Assembly (NCBI RefSeq): GCF_008632335.1
Contig: NZ_VWXX01000005.1
Location: 155,032-219,031, forward strand
Reading direction: 5' to 3'
DNA from: Thiohalocapsa marina
Lineage (GTDB): Bacteria; Pseudomonadota; Gammaproteobacteria; Chromatiales; Chromatiaceae
Length of the DNA stretch: 64,000 nucleotides
The number at the start of each line of letters is the position of its first letter. Position 1 is the stretch's first letter. The notes beneath the pieces are model-generated. The model was not told where the DNA came from, searched no databases, and was given only the letters and a program-made list of their open reading frames with translations. Both the position numbers and the translations under genes were made by a program. Below are positions 40,497-49,844 of the stretch, in pieces.

Positions 40497-43484
40497 ATGT
40501 TCTTCAAGCGACTGTTCGGCACCAGGGCCGACGCTACCGCCGCGACGGACCCCACCCGACTGCTCGACATCGCGCTGACGGATCCCGACAGCGCCGCGCG
40601 ACGCGACGCCTGCCGCGCGCTGTCGGACCTCGCCACGCTGCGGCGGGTCGCGGAGCAGGACCCCGATGCCGGTGTGCGCGATCTGGCCAACGCCCGTTAC
40701 CGCCGTCTGCTGAGCGGCGCCGATGACCAGGCGCCGAGCCTGGATGCCCGCCTGGCTGAACTGGCGCGGATCGCGTCCCCTGCGCTGCTGGCTCTGGTCG
40801 CGCGGCAGGGCGATGAAGCGCAGCTGCGGCTCACGGCCATCCAGGCCGTGACCGACGAGGTGGTGCTGGCGGATTGCGCGCTGCAGGATCCGCTGGCGAG
40901 CAATCGCCTTCAGGCCGCGGAGCGGGTGCAGGGTCGCGATGCCCTGGAGCAGATCCTGCGTGGCATCGGCAACCGCGACAAACGTGTCTACCGGCTGGCC
41001 AAGGCCCGGCTCAAGGCCATCGCCGAGCGGGCCGAGCGGGCGCATCTGGTCACGGCCCGCTGCGAGGGCATCTGCGACAAGCTGTCGCGACTGGGGCGAT
41101 TCGACACCTGGTCGCAGGATCATGCGCTGCTCATCCACCTGGACCAGCAGTGGGCCGAGATCGAAGGCGAACTGGGCCCGGACCAGCAGGAACGCCGCCG
41201 GCGGCTGCGACAGGCGTTCCTCGATGGCTACGAACGCCAGGCGCGGGCACGCGCCGAGGCCGAGGCGGCCAAGCGCGCGGCACCGGAAGTCCCGCCAGAA
41301 ACTCCGCCGGACATCCACCCAAAATCCCAGCCGCAAGCCCAGCCGGAGGCCCAGCCCAAGACCTTGTCGGAAACCCCGGTTGATCCTACTCGGCAATCGT
41401 CTCAACCCCTCTCTTCGGCACCGGCGCCGGAATCCCCTGCGGATGGGCCGGCCGGCAGGTCGCCGGAAGCCCCGCCAGCCGCTGCGCCGGAAACGTCTGC
41501 ACATGCGGCCCTGCCGCCATCTCGGGTCGAGACCGCCGCCGCCCTGCATGCGGACATCCGGGCGGCGCTGGAGCAGGATGCCGGGCCCGGCAGACGACGC
41601 CTGGCAGACCTTCGCCGACGCCTGGCGCAGTTGCCCGCGGAAGACGCCGAGGTGGCGGCCTGTGGCGCAGACCTGGATCGGTTGCAGCAACGTCTGGAGC
41701 GCCAGCGACACCGACTGGAGCAAAAGCTCGCCGCAGTGCCGGAGCGTATGCGACAACTGGACGAACTGGTGGAGCAGGGTCGGCTGAAGCAGGCCGAGTC
41801 GGTGTATCAGAGCCTGGCGGCCACCCTGGAGCATGCGCGCCAGGCGGGGCTCAGGCAGGCAGAATCCAGCGCCGCCGAGACGCATCTCAAGACCGTGGCA
41901 CCACGGCTGCGGGAGCTGCAACACTGGCGCCGCTGGAGCGCCGATACCCATCGGGAGCAGCTCTGCGCCGAGATCGAGGCGCTGGCCGCGGACGCCGAGC
42001 ACCCGCTGGAACCCGCCGCCAACCGGCTGCACGAGCTGCAGGCCGCGTGGCGTGGATTCGATCGCAATGGCGCCCCGGCGGATGAGGCCCTGTGGCAGCG
42101 TTTTCATGCCGCCGCTGAACAGGTGCAGCAGCGTTGTCGTCCGTTCCTCGACGCCCAGGCCAAGCTGCGCGCGGCCAGCCAGGCCCAGCGCGAGGCCCTG
42201 TGCCGGCAACTGGAGGCCTTTCTGGCGCAGGTGGACTGGCAGCGGGTGGACTGGAAGAAGGCCGCCCGCGCCCACCGCGAGATGCGTCAGGCCTGGGCCG
42301 CACTCGGGCCGGTGGCGCATGCCCGGCATCGCGCGCTGGAGGGACGCTTCCGCAAGTCGCTGCGTCGGCTGGAAAAGGCCCTGGACGAGGAACGTGCGCG
42401 CAACACCGCCCTGAAACAGGACCTGATCGAACGCATGCGCACCCTGGTCGACGAGCCCGACCTGGGCACGGCCATCGCCGCGGCCAAGGCGCTGCAACAG
42501 CAGTGGGCAACCACCGTCCCCAACCGCCAGCGCGACGAAAACGCCCTCTGGAAGGCATTTCGCCGCGCCAGTGATGCGGTGTTCGAGCGTCGGGCGGCCC
42601 AGCATGCAGCCCGGGACAATGCGTGGCGCGAGCACCTTGCAACCCGCCAGGCCATCTGTGCCGAGCTGGAACAGGAGGCCGGCGCGGCCGCCGATGCTGC
42701 CGCGCTACAGCGGGCGCTGGACGCACTGGAACGCCGCTGGCAGGACACCGAGGCACTCCCCCTGCCCCGCGATGCCGCTGCTGCCCTGCGGCGGCGCTGG
42801 GAGACTGCAGCCACAGCCGCCCGTGAACGGCGGGACGCGCTGCGGGACGCCGAGCGCTGGGCGGCGCTGGCACAGGTGCAGGCGCGGGCGGATCTCTGTG
42901 ATCAGGCCGCACGGCGGCTGGTCGAGGCTTTCGGCGGCGATGATCCCGAGGCCCCCGAGGCACTGGCCCGACAGTGGGCCGCCTTGCCGCCGCTGGCGGG
43001 CCCGGAGTCAGGCTCGGACCCGGACACGGTGGAGCCCTCGCCTGCGGACGCGCCGATGGACGGCCCCCGGACACAGGGGCCCCCAGCAGAAGACGCTCTG
43101 GCGGACCGTCTGGAGGCGGCGTTTCAGCAGGTGCTGCGGGCGACCCGGGGGCAGGCGCGAGACGCGTTGCAACAGCAGATGCAGGACAATGCCCGGCGCC
43201 GTGTCGCGCTCTGCCTGCAACTGGAGATCAGCTCCGGCGTCGACTCCCCTGCCGAACTGCAGTCGGAACGCATGGCGTTGCAAGTGTCGCGCCTGCGCGA
43301 GCACCTGGAAGATCAGCATCGGCGCGAGCCGCATCGGGACATTCGCGACGGGGCGGACGACGCCCCTGGCCACAGCGATGTCTGGACGCTGTTGCAGGAC
43401 TGGTACCGCGCCACGCCAGCGGCGGATGTCGACGGGCTGGATGTTCGGTTCGCCCGGGTGCGGCAGGCACTGCAGCGCCGCTGA
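40497..43484 (+). CDS. Large DUF349-domain protein
   Basis: 995 residues, cytosolic. The N-terminal 180 residues are HEAT-like helical repeats (RDACRALSDLATLRRVAEQD, LRLTAIQAVTDEVVLADCAL). A Pro/Ala-rich linker (about 265-340) follows, then repeated helical DUF349 modules with W-containing units such as LEQQWAEIEGEL-type and ADEALWQRFHAAAEQVQQRC and WAALGPVAHARHRALEGRFR. Very rich in Ala, Arg and Gln. DUF349 proteins are conserved in gammaproteobacteria, with no established role that I know of. ATG at 40497 lacks an obvious ribosome site. Single gene. Confidence 0.85.
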   Translation: MFFKRLFGTRADATAATDPTRLLDIALTDPDSAARRDACRALSDLATLRRVAEQDPDAGVRDLANARYRRLLSGADDQAPSLDARLAELARIASPALLALVARQGDEAQLRLTAIQAVTDEVVLADCALQDPLASNRLQAAERVQGRDALEQILRGIGNRDKRVYRLAKARLKAIAERAERAHLVTARCEGICDKLSRLGRFDTWSQDHALLIHLDQQWAEIEGELGPDQQERRRRLRQAFLDGYERQARARAEAEAAKRAAPEVPPETPPDIHPKSQPQAQPEAQPKTLSETPVDPTRQSSQPLSSAPAPESPADGPAGRSPEAPPAAAPETSAHAALPPSRVETAAALHADIRAALEQDAGPGRRRLADLRRRLAQLPAEDAEVAACGADLDRLQQRLERQRHRLEQKLAAVPERMRQLDELVEQGRLKQAESVYQSLAATLEHARQAGLRQAESSAAETHLKTVAPRLRELQHWRRWSADTHREQLCAEIEALAADAEHPLEPAANRLHELQAAWRGFDRNGAPADEALWQRFHAAAEQVQQRCRPFLDAQAKLRAASQAQREALCRQLEAFLAQVDWQRVDWKKAARAHREMRQAWAALGPVAHARHRALEGRFRKSLRRLEKALDEERARNTALKQDLIERMRTLVDEPDLGTAIAAAKALQQQWATTVPNRQRDENALWKAFRRASDAVFERRAAQHAARDNAWREHLATRQAICAELEQEAGAAADAAALQRALDALERRWQDTEALPLPRDAAAALRRRWETAATAARERRDALRDAERWAALAQVQARADLCDQAARRLVEAFGGDDPEAPEALARQWAALPPLAGPESGSDPDTVEPSPADAPMDGPRTQGPPAEDALADRLEAAFQQVLRATRGQARDALQQQMQDNARRRVALCLQLEISSGVDSPAELQSERMALQVSRLREHLEDQHRREPHRDIRDGADDAPGHSDVWTLLQDWYRATPAADVDGLDVRFARVRQALQRR

Positions 43485-43724
43485 TGCATCGCCGAGTCAT
43501 TGCCGGGTGATTGTCGATTCAGGGGAAACCTCCAGCGGCCCTCTGGTAACCCGCTATTTGGCAACCGATTGTCCATGAAAAAAATCAATCCTCAAAATTG
43601 AATTGCTTGCGTTTTGTCAAGATTTCCATCATCTTGAAATTGCTGGCGAACCAATCGTCTGCAGCACGACAGCAAGAAACTGACAGCACGTACCTGACAG
43701 CAAGCATCTGGAGGATTTCGAACC
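43485..43724. other. AT-rich intergenic region upstream of DUF2189 gene
   Basis: 240 bases, much richer in A+T than the surroundings (43575-43645). Contains an inverted repeat CAAGAT (43618-43623) / ATCTTG (43631-43636). Probably a promoter region for the DUF2189 gene, but no clear -35/-10 pair was identified. Confidence 0.4.
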
Positions 43725-44513
43725 ATGGAACATACCGCCGTCGCCGGTGACATCCGGCCCGACGAGATCCGCGTCAATCGCGTCACCCTCGCACAACCCT
43801 GGCAGTGGATCGAGCGTGGCTGGCAGGACATGATCCGGGCGCGCAAGTACAGCCTGACCTATGGCGCGGTCATCGTCCTGATCAGCGGCCTCATGACCCT
43901 GGGCCTGATGGTGGAGGGCCTGACCTTCATCGTGCCCTTCCTGGCCGCTGGCTTCTATCTGCTGGCCCCGGTGATCGGTCTGGGCCTGTACCAGATGAGT
44001 GCCCGCCTGGAACGCGGCGAGCCGCTGCATTTCTGCCATTTCCTCGAGGCCTGGAAGGGCAATCAGGCCCAACTCGGCGTCATCACCGCTGGCCTGCTGA
44101 TCATCATGCAACTCTGGATGATGGCCAATTTCGTCCTCTTTGCCCTGCTCTACACCGGCATGCACCCGCCACTGGAGAACTTCTTCAGCACCGTGTTCCT
44201 GTCGGGCAAGAACCCGGCCTTCGCCTTCGCCAGCATCGGCGTCGGCTTCTTGCTCGCCTGGCTGGCCTACGCCATCAGTGCCATCTCCGTACCCATGCTG
44301 ATGGATCGCAAGGTGGACGGCTTCACGGCCATCCGTACCAGCGTCAAGGCGGTGACCGAGAACTGGCCGGCGATGACCCTGTGGGCAGCGCTGATCGTGT
44401 TCTTCGTCGGCGTCGGCCTGCTGACCTTCTATGTCGGCCTGTTCATCGCCATGCCGCTGATCGGCCATGCCACCTGGCATGCCTATCGTGATATTGTGCC
44501 GGCGGAAGCCTGA
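43725..44513 (+). CDS. DUF2189 integral membrane protein
   Basis: 262 residues with about six transmembrane helices (for example YGAVIVLISGLMTLGLMVEG, FIVPFLAAGFYLLAPVIGLG, MTLWAALIVFFVGVGLLTFY). The N-terminal IRVNRVTLAQPWQWIERGWQ and C-terminal PLIGHATWHAYRDIV are characteristic of DUF2189, a family often found near cytochrome or nitrogen/sulfur redox genes. Function unknown. Stand-alone here; a palindrome CGGACGCGTCCG follows the stop and could be part of a terminator. Confidence 0.85.
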   Translation: MEHTAVAGDIRPDEIRVNRVTLAQPWQWIERGWQDMIRARKYSLTYGAVIVLISGLMTLGLMVEGLTFIVPFLAAGFYLLAPVIGLGLYQMSARLERGEPLHFCHFLEAWKGNQAQLGVITAGLLIIMQLWMMANFVLFALLYTGMHPPLENFFSTVFLSGKNPAFAFASIGVGFLLAWLAYAISAISVPMLMDRKVDGFTAIRTSVKAVTENWPAMTLWAALIVFFVGVGLLTFYVGLFIAMPLIGHATWHAYRDIVPAEA

Positions 44514-44673
44514 TCGGACGCGTCCGGATCCCGCGGCGTCGAATCTTACAGGCAGATAGCCGGTTAACCGCCGGCCTGCCATCATCGGCGCCGCGGGACA
44601 CTGCACTCTTGGCCGGCGCCTCCGATCCGATGACTTGTTCGATCGGATACTCCCTTAACGGTTGCTGCCTCTC

Positions 44674-45015
44674 ATGGTGCTGCGTTCCATCGTCGGCAAT
44701 CGTGCCGCAACGTCGCTTGTCGCTCTGGTGGTGTTCTCCGTCGCGGCTGTGGCGGATCCGGACGGAGAGGACGATGCCGCCCTGGCCCGTCGGCTGTTTT
44801 CCTCAGGCGTGATCAAGCCGTTGTCGTATTTCATCGAGAGGGCGCATGCGCTGCGGGATGGCTTGCTGATCGAGGCCAAACTGGAGTATGAGAGCGAACA
44901 CGACGCCTATGTCTACGAGATCTACCTGCTCGATGATAGCGGACAGGTGTGGGAGATGGAATTCGACGCTGCAACGGGTGAACTGTACGAATATGAAGAG
45001 GAACGCGAGGATTGA
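44674..45015 (+). CDS. Periplasmic PepSY-domain protein
   Basis: 113 residues from ATG at 44674; a TTG four codons earlier is possible. A signal peptide (AATSLVALVVFSVAAVADPD) precedes a PepSY domain: SSGVIKPLSYFIERAHALRD, LLIEAKLEYESEHDAYVYEI, GQVWEMEFDAATGELYEYEE. Single PepSY-domain proteins encoded beside two-component systems are thought to modulate signal sensing. Located seven bases before the response regulator gene. Confidence 0.83.
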   Translation: MVLRSIVGNRAATSLVALVVFSVAAVADPDGEDDAALARRLFSSGVIKPLSYFIERAHALRDGLLIEAKLEYESEHDAYVYEIYLLDDSGQVWEMEFDAATGELYEYEEERED

Positions 45016-45021
45016 GCGCGC

Positions 45022-45687
45022 GTGAGGCTGCTCCTGGTTGAAGACGATCACGCGCTGGCCCAGGGCCTGAAGGAACGGCTGAGACTGGAGGGATTCGCCG
45101 TCGACTGGGCGGAGGACGGGATCGATGGCGGGTTTCTCGGTGGTGACATCGCCTATGATGCCATCATCCTCGATCTTGGCCTCCCCGGCCGGCCTGGACT
45201 CGAAGTGTTGCAAACATGGCGAAGCACGGGTGTCGACACCCCCGTATTGGTGTTGACGGCCCGTGATGCCTGGCATGAGCGCGTCGATGGTCTAAAGGCT
45301 GGAGCCGACGACTATCTGGGCAAGCCATTCCATGTGGAAGAACTCCTCGCCCGGCTTCAGGCCCTGTTGCGACGCACCACGGGCCACAGCAGCACCACCT
45401 TGACCCTGGCCGGCCTGATGCTGGACCAGGACCGTCATTGTGTGTGTTTGCCGGATCAGAGGGAGATCGGCCTGACCGGCATGGAGTTTCGCCTGCTTCG
45501 CTATTTCATGCATCACCCGGACAAGGTGCTGTCCAAGGAACGTCTGCTCACACATCTCTACGACCAGCACGCGGAACACGGCAGCAACCTGATCGAGGTG
45601 TATGTACGCCGGCTTCGGGAGAAGATTGGGTCCGCCCATGTGGTCACGCAACGCGGCCAAGGGTACGTGTTTCCCTCCAACCCCTGA
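45022..45687 (+). CDS. Response regulator, OmpR/PhoP type
   Basis: 221 residues, GTG start. Receiver domain with LLLVEDDHALAQGL, phospho-Asp in IILDLGLPGRPG, TARDAWHERVDGLKAGADDY and LGKPF, followed by an OmpR-type winged helix (LTGMEFRLLRYFMHHPDKVL and the NLIEVYVRRLREKIGSAHVV, TQRGQGYVF end). Close in style to QseB/PmrA/PhoP regulators. Second gene of a PepSY-regulator-kinase operon; the divergent-facing cytochrome genes next door are likely targets. Confidence 0.93.
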   Translation: MRLLLVEDDHALAQGLKERLRLEGFAVDWAEDGIDGGFLGGDIAYDAIILDLGLPGRPGLEVLQTWRSTGVDTPVLVLTARDAWHERVDGLKAGADDYLGKPFHVEELLARLQALLRRTTGHSSTTLTLAGLMLDQDRHCVCLPDQREIGLTGMEFRLLRYFMHHPDKVLSKERLLTHLYDQHAEHGSNLIEVYVRRLREKIGSAHVVTQRGQGYVFPSNP

Positions 45688-45723
45688 ACGGGAGTCACCG
45701 CCGCCGGACGGACAGGTCAGCGG

Positions 45724-47103
45724 ATGCAATCGATCGAAACCCGACTTCACTTCGGCCTCGTGCTGAGCCTCGCCGCGTTGATCGGTACTGCCTGGTGGTT
45801 CGGGCATGAAACCCTGCATCGCAGCACCCAGGGCTATGTCTTGTCGCGTCTCGCGCATGATGCCGAGGCCTTGCTCGGTCGGCTCCGGCGCGATCCGACG
45901 GGGCAGCGACTGGAACCGGAACTGGCGGTCACATCCATCTACCACCAGCCCCTCTCCGGTCACTACTACATCATAGACAGCAAGCAGAACCTGCGGAGAC
46001 GGTCGCGCTCTCTCTGGGATCAGGATATCGACTACGGATTGATGGGGCCCGGTGAGGTCCGGCACTGGAACAGCCGGGAGATCCTCGGCCAGCGCCTGCT
46101 TGTGCGCAGTGCGGGCTATCGGCTGGGCAACGACGAGGTCACCATCACGGTGGCGGAGGACCTGGCGCCTCTGCTGGAGGTCTTGCACGATTTCGAGCGA
46201 TTGCTCGCCCTGCTGGCGATTTTCGGCTTCGGTCTAGCGATGCTGCTGCAACGCCTGATCGTGCGCCGGACGTTTCGAGCCCTCGAGCCGGTGTATCAGG
46301 ACATCGAACGCCTGGAGGGTAGAGAAACATCGCAGCTGACGGAACAGGTTCCCAGCGAGATCCAGCCCCTGGTGCAGAAGGTCAATCGGTTGCTGTCCGT
46401 CTATGGCAAGCGACTGGAGCGATCGCGTAATGCCGCCGGCAATCTGGCCCATGCGCTGAAGACGCCGCTGAACCTGGTGCTGCAACTCCTCGCCCAGGAT
46501 CGGCCTCCCCTGACTCCGGCGGAACGCGCGATTTGCCGAGAGCAGATACATCACGTTCGGGCGTTGGTGGAGCGAGAACTGAAACGAGCCCGCATCGCCG
46601 GTAGCGGGCATGCGGGTTCCAGCTTCGAACCGGCGGCGGAACTGCCGGCACTCAAGGCCTTGCTGCTGCGGATGTATCCGGCCAAGGACTTGGTGATTCA
46701 GTGCCAAGTGGACCTGAACGGCTCCACGGAGGGTTCGATCCTGGCGGATCGGGAAGACATGCTGGAACTCCTGGGCACCCTGCTGGAAAACGCATGCAAG
46801 TGGGCGAAACGGACCGTTGCCTGCCAGGTGGGCGCCGATCAGGACGGTGTTCGCATGTGCATCGAGGATGACGGGCCAGGTTGCAGCGAGGAGGAGCTGC
46901 GATCCATCGGCCTGCGCGGTGCCCGTCTGGACGAGCGCGTATCCGGCCATGGGCTCGGGCTCTCGATCGCGAAGGAGATTGTGGAACTCTACGGCGGCAA
47001 GATTGATTTTTACCGCTCGACCCGGTTTGGTGGATTCGGTGTTGCGGTGCGTTTGCCGCTTAAAACTGGCCGGGGGTTTGCAAAACACGAAACCCGACGC
47101 TGA
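45724..47103 (+). CDS. Sensor histidine kinase, PhoQ/QseC-like
   Basis: 459 residues. Two transmembrane helices (about 10-25 and 155-180) flank a periplasmic domain of about 130 residues (LLGRLRRDPTGQRLEPELAV, HYYIIDSKQNLRRRS). HAMP-like linker, HisKA with GNLAHALKTPLNLVLQLL (AHALKTPL as in PhoQ) and HATPase_c with NACKWAKR, DDGPGC and GHGLGLSIAKEIVELYGG. It is cotranscribed with the regulator 36 bases upstream. Its stop codon lies within a strong hairpin. Confidence 0.9.
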   Translation: MQSIETRLHFGLVLSLAALIGTAWWFGHETLHRSTQGYVLSRLAHDAEALLGRLRRDPTGQRLEPELAVTSIYHQPLSGHYYIIDSKQNLRRRSRSLWDQDIDYGLMGPGEVRHWNSREILGQRLLVRSAGYRLGNDEVTITVAEDLAPLLEVLHDFERLLALLAIFGFGLAMLLQRLIVRRTFRALEPVYQDIERLEGRETSQLTEQVPSEIQPLVQKVNRLLSVYGKRLERSRNAAGNLAHALKTPLNLVLQLLAQDRPPLTPAERAICREQIHHVRALVERELKRARIAGSGHAGSSFEPAAELPALKALLLRMYPAKDLVIQCQVDLNGSTEGSILADREDMLELLGTLLENACKWAKRTVACQVGADQDGVRMCIEDDGPGCSEEELRSIGLRGARLDERVSGHGLGLSIAKEIVELYGGKIDFYRSTRFGGFGVAVRLPLKTGRGFAKHETRR

Positions 47104-47118
47104 TCCTTCAGCGTCGGG
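47093..47118 (-). terminator. Terminator of the decahaem cytochrome gene
   Basis: Perfect 11-base stem CCCGACGCTGA / TCAGCGTCGGG around a TCCT loop. On the minus strand it is followed by the T-rich TTTCGTGTTTT, so it fits a rho-independent terminator for the cytochrome gene whose stop is at 47133. It also contains the stop codon of the convergent kinase gene. Confidence 0.8.
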
Positions 47119-47132
47119 CAGGCGCTCACGCC

Positions 47133-49610
47133 TTAGTCATCGAACAACAATGCAGTGCTGAGCCCGCGCTCGGGGCGGCTGAAGCTATGACAGACGGAAC
47201 AATCGCGACGTTTGTCGTCCACATGCTCTTGATGCACCTCCACGAAGCTCATGCTGCCTTCCCACTCATGGCACTGGGTGCACACTTGCTGCTCCGGCCC
47301 CTTGAGCTGGTAGCCGAGGGTTCCCTGCAGATCCATGCGCACCGGACCACCCGACAGACTGCTGTGGCAGGCGCCGCAGGCCAGGGCACTGTCTTCGCTC
47401 TCCACACCATGGTTGATGCTTTGATAGGTGTGCACCCCTACGATTTCGTAGGGATCGTCGCGACTCATGCCCTCGGTCTGGTCCAGCCCGCTGAGGATCG
47501 CATCGGTAAAGCTGCCGGTACGGAAGAACTCGAAGGTGGAGTGCGCGACCAGGGTGTTGGTGACGTTGTTGCGGGCGTTCTTGCTCAGATGTTCCTTCAT
47601 CGGATGCAGCTTGGCCCCGGGCGTGTTGACGCCACCATTGCCAATGCCGAGCACATACGCCTCACTGCCCGCGGGAAGGCCAAGGGCGCTGGTCTCGGCA
47701 TCGCTCAGCGCAACGGTCGGGACATTGGTCAGGTCCTCGCCCAGGTAATACACCTCGCTGGTGCCGTCGAACCACTGGTAGGTCGGGATCAGATTGGCCA
47801 GCTTGTCCTCTCGTGGCAGCCAGCCGCCACGCCCGTTGCAGGCGCTGTCGGACCAGTGCGGATCCTCCCAGTCGCGGGCGACCTCGGTGGCCATGCCCTT
47901 GGCAAAGGTCGGGATGTGACAGGTCTGGCAGGCGACGCGCAGGGCATGGGTATCGCGGGCTCGGCCATCGGTAGCACTGTAGTCTCCGTGCACACGCTCA
48001 TCGTGGCAGCCGGTGCAGGTCAGCCGCTCGGGCACATCGTTGGGCCGCAGGTCCACACCACGCCCCATGACCCGGTGTCCGCCAGCGTCGTGGCAGTCCG
48101 CACAGACCAGACCGGCACCCGCGTCGCTCATGTGCATGTCGATGTGGGGATCAGGATTTGCCAGTAGCGAGGACAGATCGCCACGCTTGGTGCCGTCGCC
48201 GCCACCGGCCTTTGCGTGACAGCTGAGGCAGGACGCCCGGGTGGTCTGATGTACCGTCCGGGCCGCTTCGACAGCGGAGATGTCCATCAGGGGTACCGGG
48301 GCACCGGCCAGGTCTGGATTGGTCGGATCCGCGGGGACGAAGTCGAAGTCTCCGGTGATCGGATCGACGATGGGGATGCCCGACAGTCCGGTACGCTCGA
48401 TCGGCGGAAGCGCCGGATCAGGCTTGCCGTCGGCGCCCTGAGCGACGATCTGCAGCGTCTCAAAGCCGCCGGCCGGGTCCGGGAAGCGCTTGTACTTTTC
48501 CTGGTGACAGGTAAGGCAGTCGATATTGGCCAGTTCCTTTTGCTGTGCCTCGTAGGCCAGGCTCGCGAAGGCGTCCGGCGTGGTCGGGAAGCGGCCGTTG
48601 CCCACGTGGCAACCGGCGCAGGTGAAGCGCGGGCTGTTCAGATGCGCGCCGCAGTAGGTGTTGATGCCGCTGAAGCCGTCACCCGGGGCGCCGTTCCAGC
48701 GCTCTCCGGCAGGGCCAAAGATGTTGGTCACGTAGTCCGTGGGGCCGCTTTGCTGGTAATGCACAGAGCCGTGCATCTGCTCCGCCTCCGTCTGGTGGCA
48801 GGCGATGCAAGTGGATGGGCCGTCGTAGCGTTCGATTCCGGCGTGTGCATCGTTACTCGGTGGTGGTTCCGGCGGCTGCGGCGGCTCGGGCGGCTGCGGC
48901 GGTTCCGGATCGGTCGGGCCACAATCGGCAGGGGCGCGGCGCACGTCGGCCTCCACCGTGGTGCCATCCTCGGCAATGGCGCGCACGCGACAGGGTACCG
49001 GAGAGGGCTGGCGGCTGCGGATACGCCAGTCGTCGTCATCGTCGTCATCGCGACCGAGCACCTGTGCCGGGTCGGCTGCATTGACGACGGTTATCAGCAG
49101 ATTGCGCTCGCGCTCGCCCTTGACCACCAGTCGACTGTAGTCGGCATCCCAGGAGGCCACTTCGATGGTGATGGATGGACGGTCATCAGGCGGTGTTTCG
49201 GGATCGGTAGCGCCGCAGTCGGCAGGGGCGCGGCGCACGTCGGCCTCCACCGTGGTGCCGTCCTCGGCAATGGCGCGCACGCGACAGGGTACCGGAGAAG
49301 GCTGGCGGCTGCGGATACGCCAGTCGTCGTCATCGTCGTCATCGCGACCGAGCACCTGCGTCGGGTCGGCCGCATTGACGACGGTGACGACCATGTCGCG
49401 ACCGCGTTTCCCCTTGACCACCAGTCGACGGTCGTCGGCATCCCAGGAGGCCTTTTCGATCGAGAATCGCGTGTCGGAATGATCATCGTCCCGATCGCGA
49501 TCCCGGCTGTGGCTGTCGGCTAATGCGGTCGGCAGCACCGCGCAGAGCAACAGCGCAAATCCGCTGCACCTTAGGGTGCTGTGGATCGCACGCATGGCAG
49601 TAGGTTTCAT
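47133..49610 (-). CDS. Decahaem c-type cytochrome with duplicated N-terminal module
   Basis: 825 residues from ATG at 49610 (GAGGGG just upstream). Signal peptide (SGFALLLCAVLPTALADS), then two nearly identical 84-residue modules, each with ASWDADxxRLVVKG and the acidic GRDDDDDDDWRIRS, then a Pro-rich linker and a haem domain with ten CxxCH sites: CIACH, CAGCH, CLTCH, CLSCH, CADCH, CTGCH, CQTCH, CGACH, CTQCH, CSVCH. It is a periplasmic or surface multihaem electron carrier or reductase; the substrate is unknown. The cytochrome b gene upstream on the same strand is a plausible quinol-side partner, and the PepSY two-component operon next to it a plausible regulator. Confidence 0.88.
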   Translation of the reverse strand: MKPTAMRAIHSTLRCSGFALLLCAVLPTALADSHSRDRDRDDDHSDTRFSIEKASWDADDRRLVVKGKRGRDMVVTVVNAADPTQVLGRDDDDDDDWRIRSRQPSPVPCRVRAIAEDGTTVEADVRRAPADCGATDPETPPDDRPSITIEVASWDADYSRLVVKGERERNLLITVVNAADPAQVLGRDDDDDDDWRIRSRQPSPVPCRVRAIAEDGTTVEADVRRAPADCGPTDPEPPQPPEPPQPPEPPPSNDAHAGIERYDGPSTCIACHQTEAEQMHGSVHYQQSGPTDYVTNIFGPAGERWNGAPGDGFSGINTYCGAHLNSPRFTCAGCHVGNGRFPTTPDAFASLAYEAQQKELANIDCLTCHQEKYKRFPDPAGGFETLQIVAQGADGKPDPALPPIERTGLSGIPIVDPITGDFDFVPADPTNPDLAGAPVPLMDISAVEAARTVHQTTRASCLSCHAKAGGGDGTKRGDLSSLLANPDPHIDMHMSDAGAGLVCADCHDAGGHRVMGRGVDLRPNDVPERLTCTGCHDERVHGDYSATDGRARDTHALRVACQTCHIPTFAKGMATEVARDWEDPHWSDSACNGRGGWLPREDKLANLIPTYQWFDGTSEVYYLGEDLTNVPTVALSDAETSALGLPAGSEAYVLGIGNGGVNTPGAKLHPMKEHLSKNARNNVTNTLVAHSTFEFFRTGSFTDAILSGLDQTEGMSRDDPYEIVGVHTYQSINHGVESEDSALACGACHSSLSGGPVRMDLQGTLGYQLKGPEQQVCTQCHEWEGSMSFVEVHQEHVDDKRRDCSVCHSFSRPERGLSTALLFDD
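48918..49463 (-). repeat. Tandem duplicated module inside the decahaem cytochrome
   Basis: Two copies (49212-49463 and 48918-49169) with a period of 294 bases, about 98 codons. The last half of each copy, covering the DDDDDDDW run to APADCG, is nearly identical at nucleotide level, pointing to a recent duplication or ongoing gene conversion. The first halves differ more (IEKASWDADDRR versus IEVASWDADYSR). Confidence 0.9.
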
Positions 49611-49844
49611 CGTTCCCCTCTTGTCTGGAAGCATCGGCATGTCGGCCCGCCAAACCCGTGCATGTCCCGCACGGTGATGGCCAGGCCTCTGGTTGCGATC
49701 CATCGCAACGGGCGCGGGTCTTGTCGCTGTGGTGCGGCGAGCCGTGTCTTGCGCCCGATCAGAGGGTAGCGAAGCAAGCTGAATTGAATCTGAACGTGCG
49801 CCGGAGCGGAGCCGGCAGAGGGTGCTGATGCTGCCTCTGGCGCC

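Noticed and set aside
43618..43636. CAAGAT/ATCTTG inverted repeat as an operator
   Set aside because: Six-base arms in an AT-rich stretch are likely by chance; no known regulator site matches.
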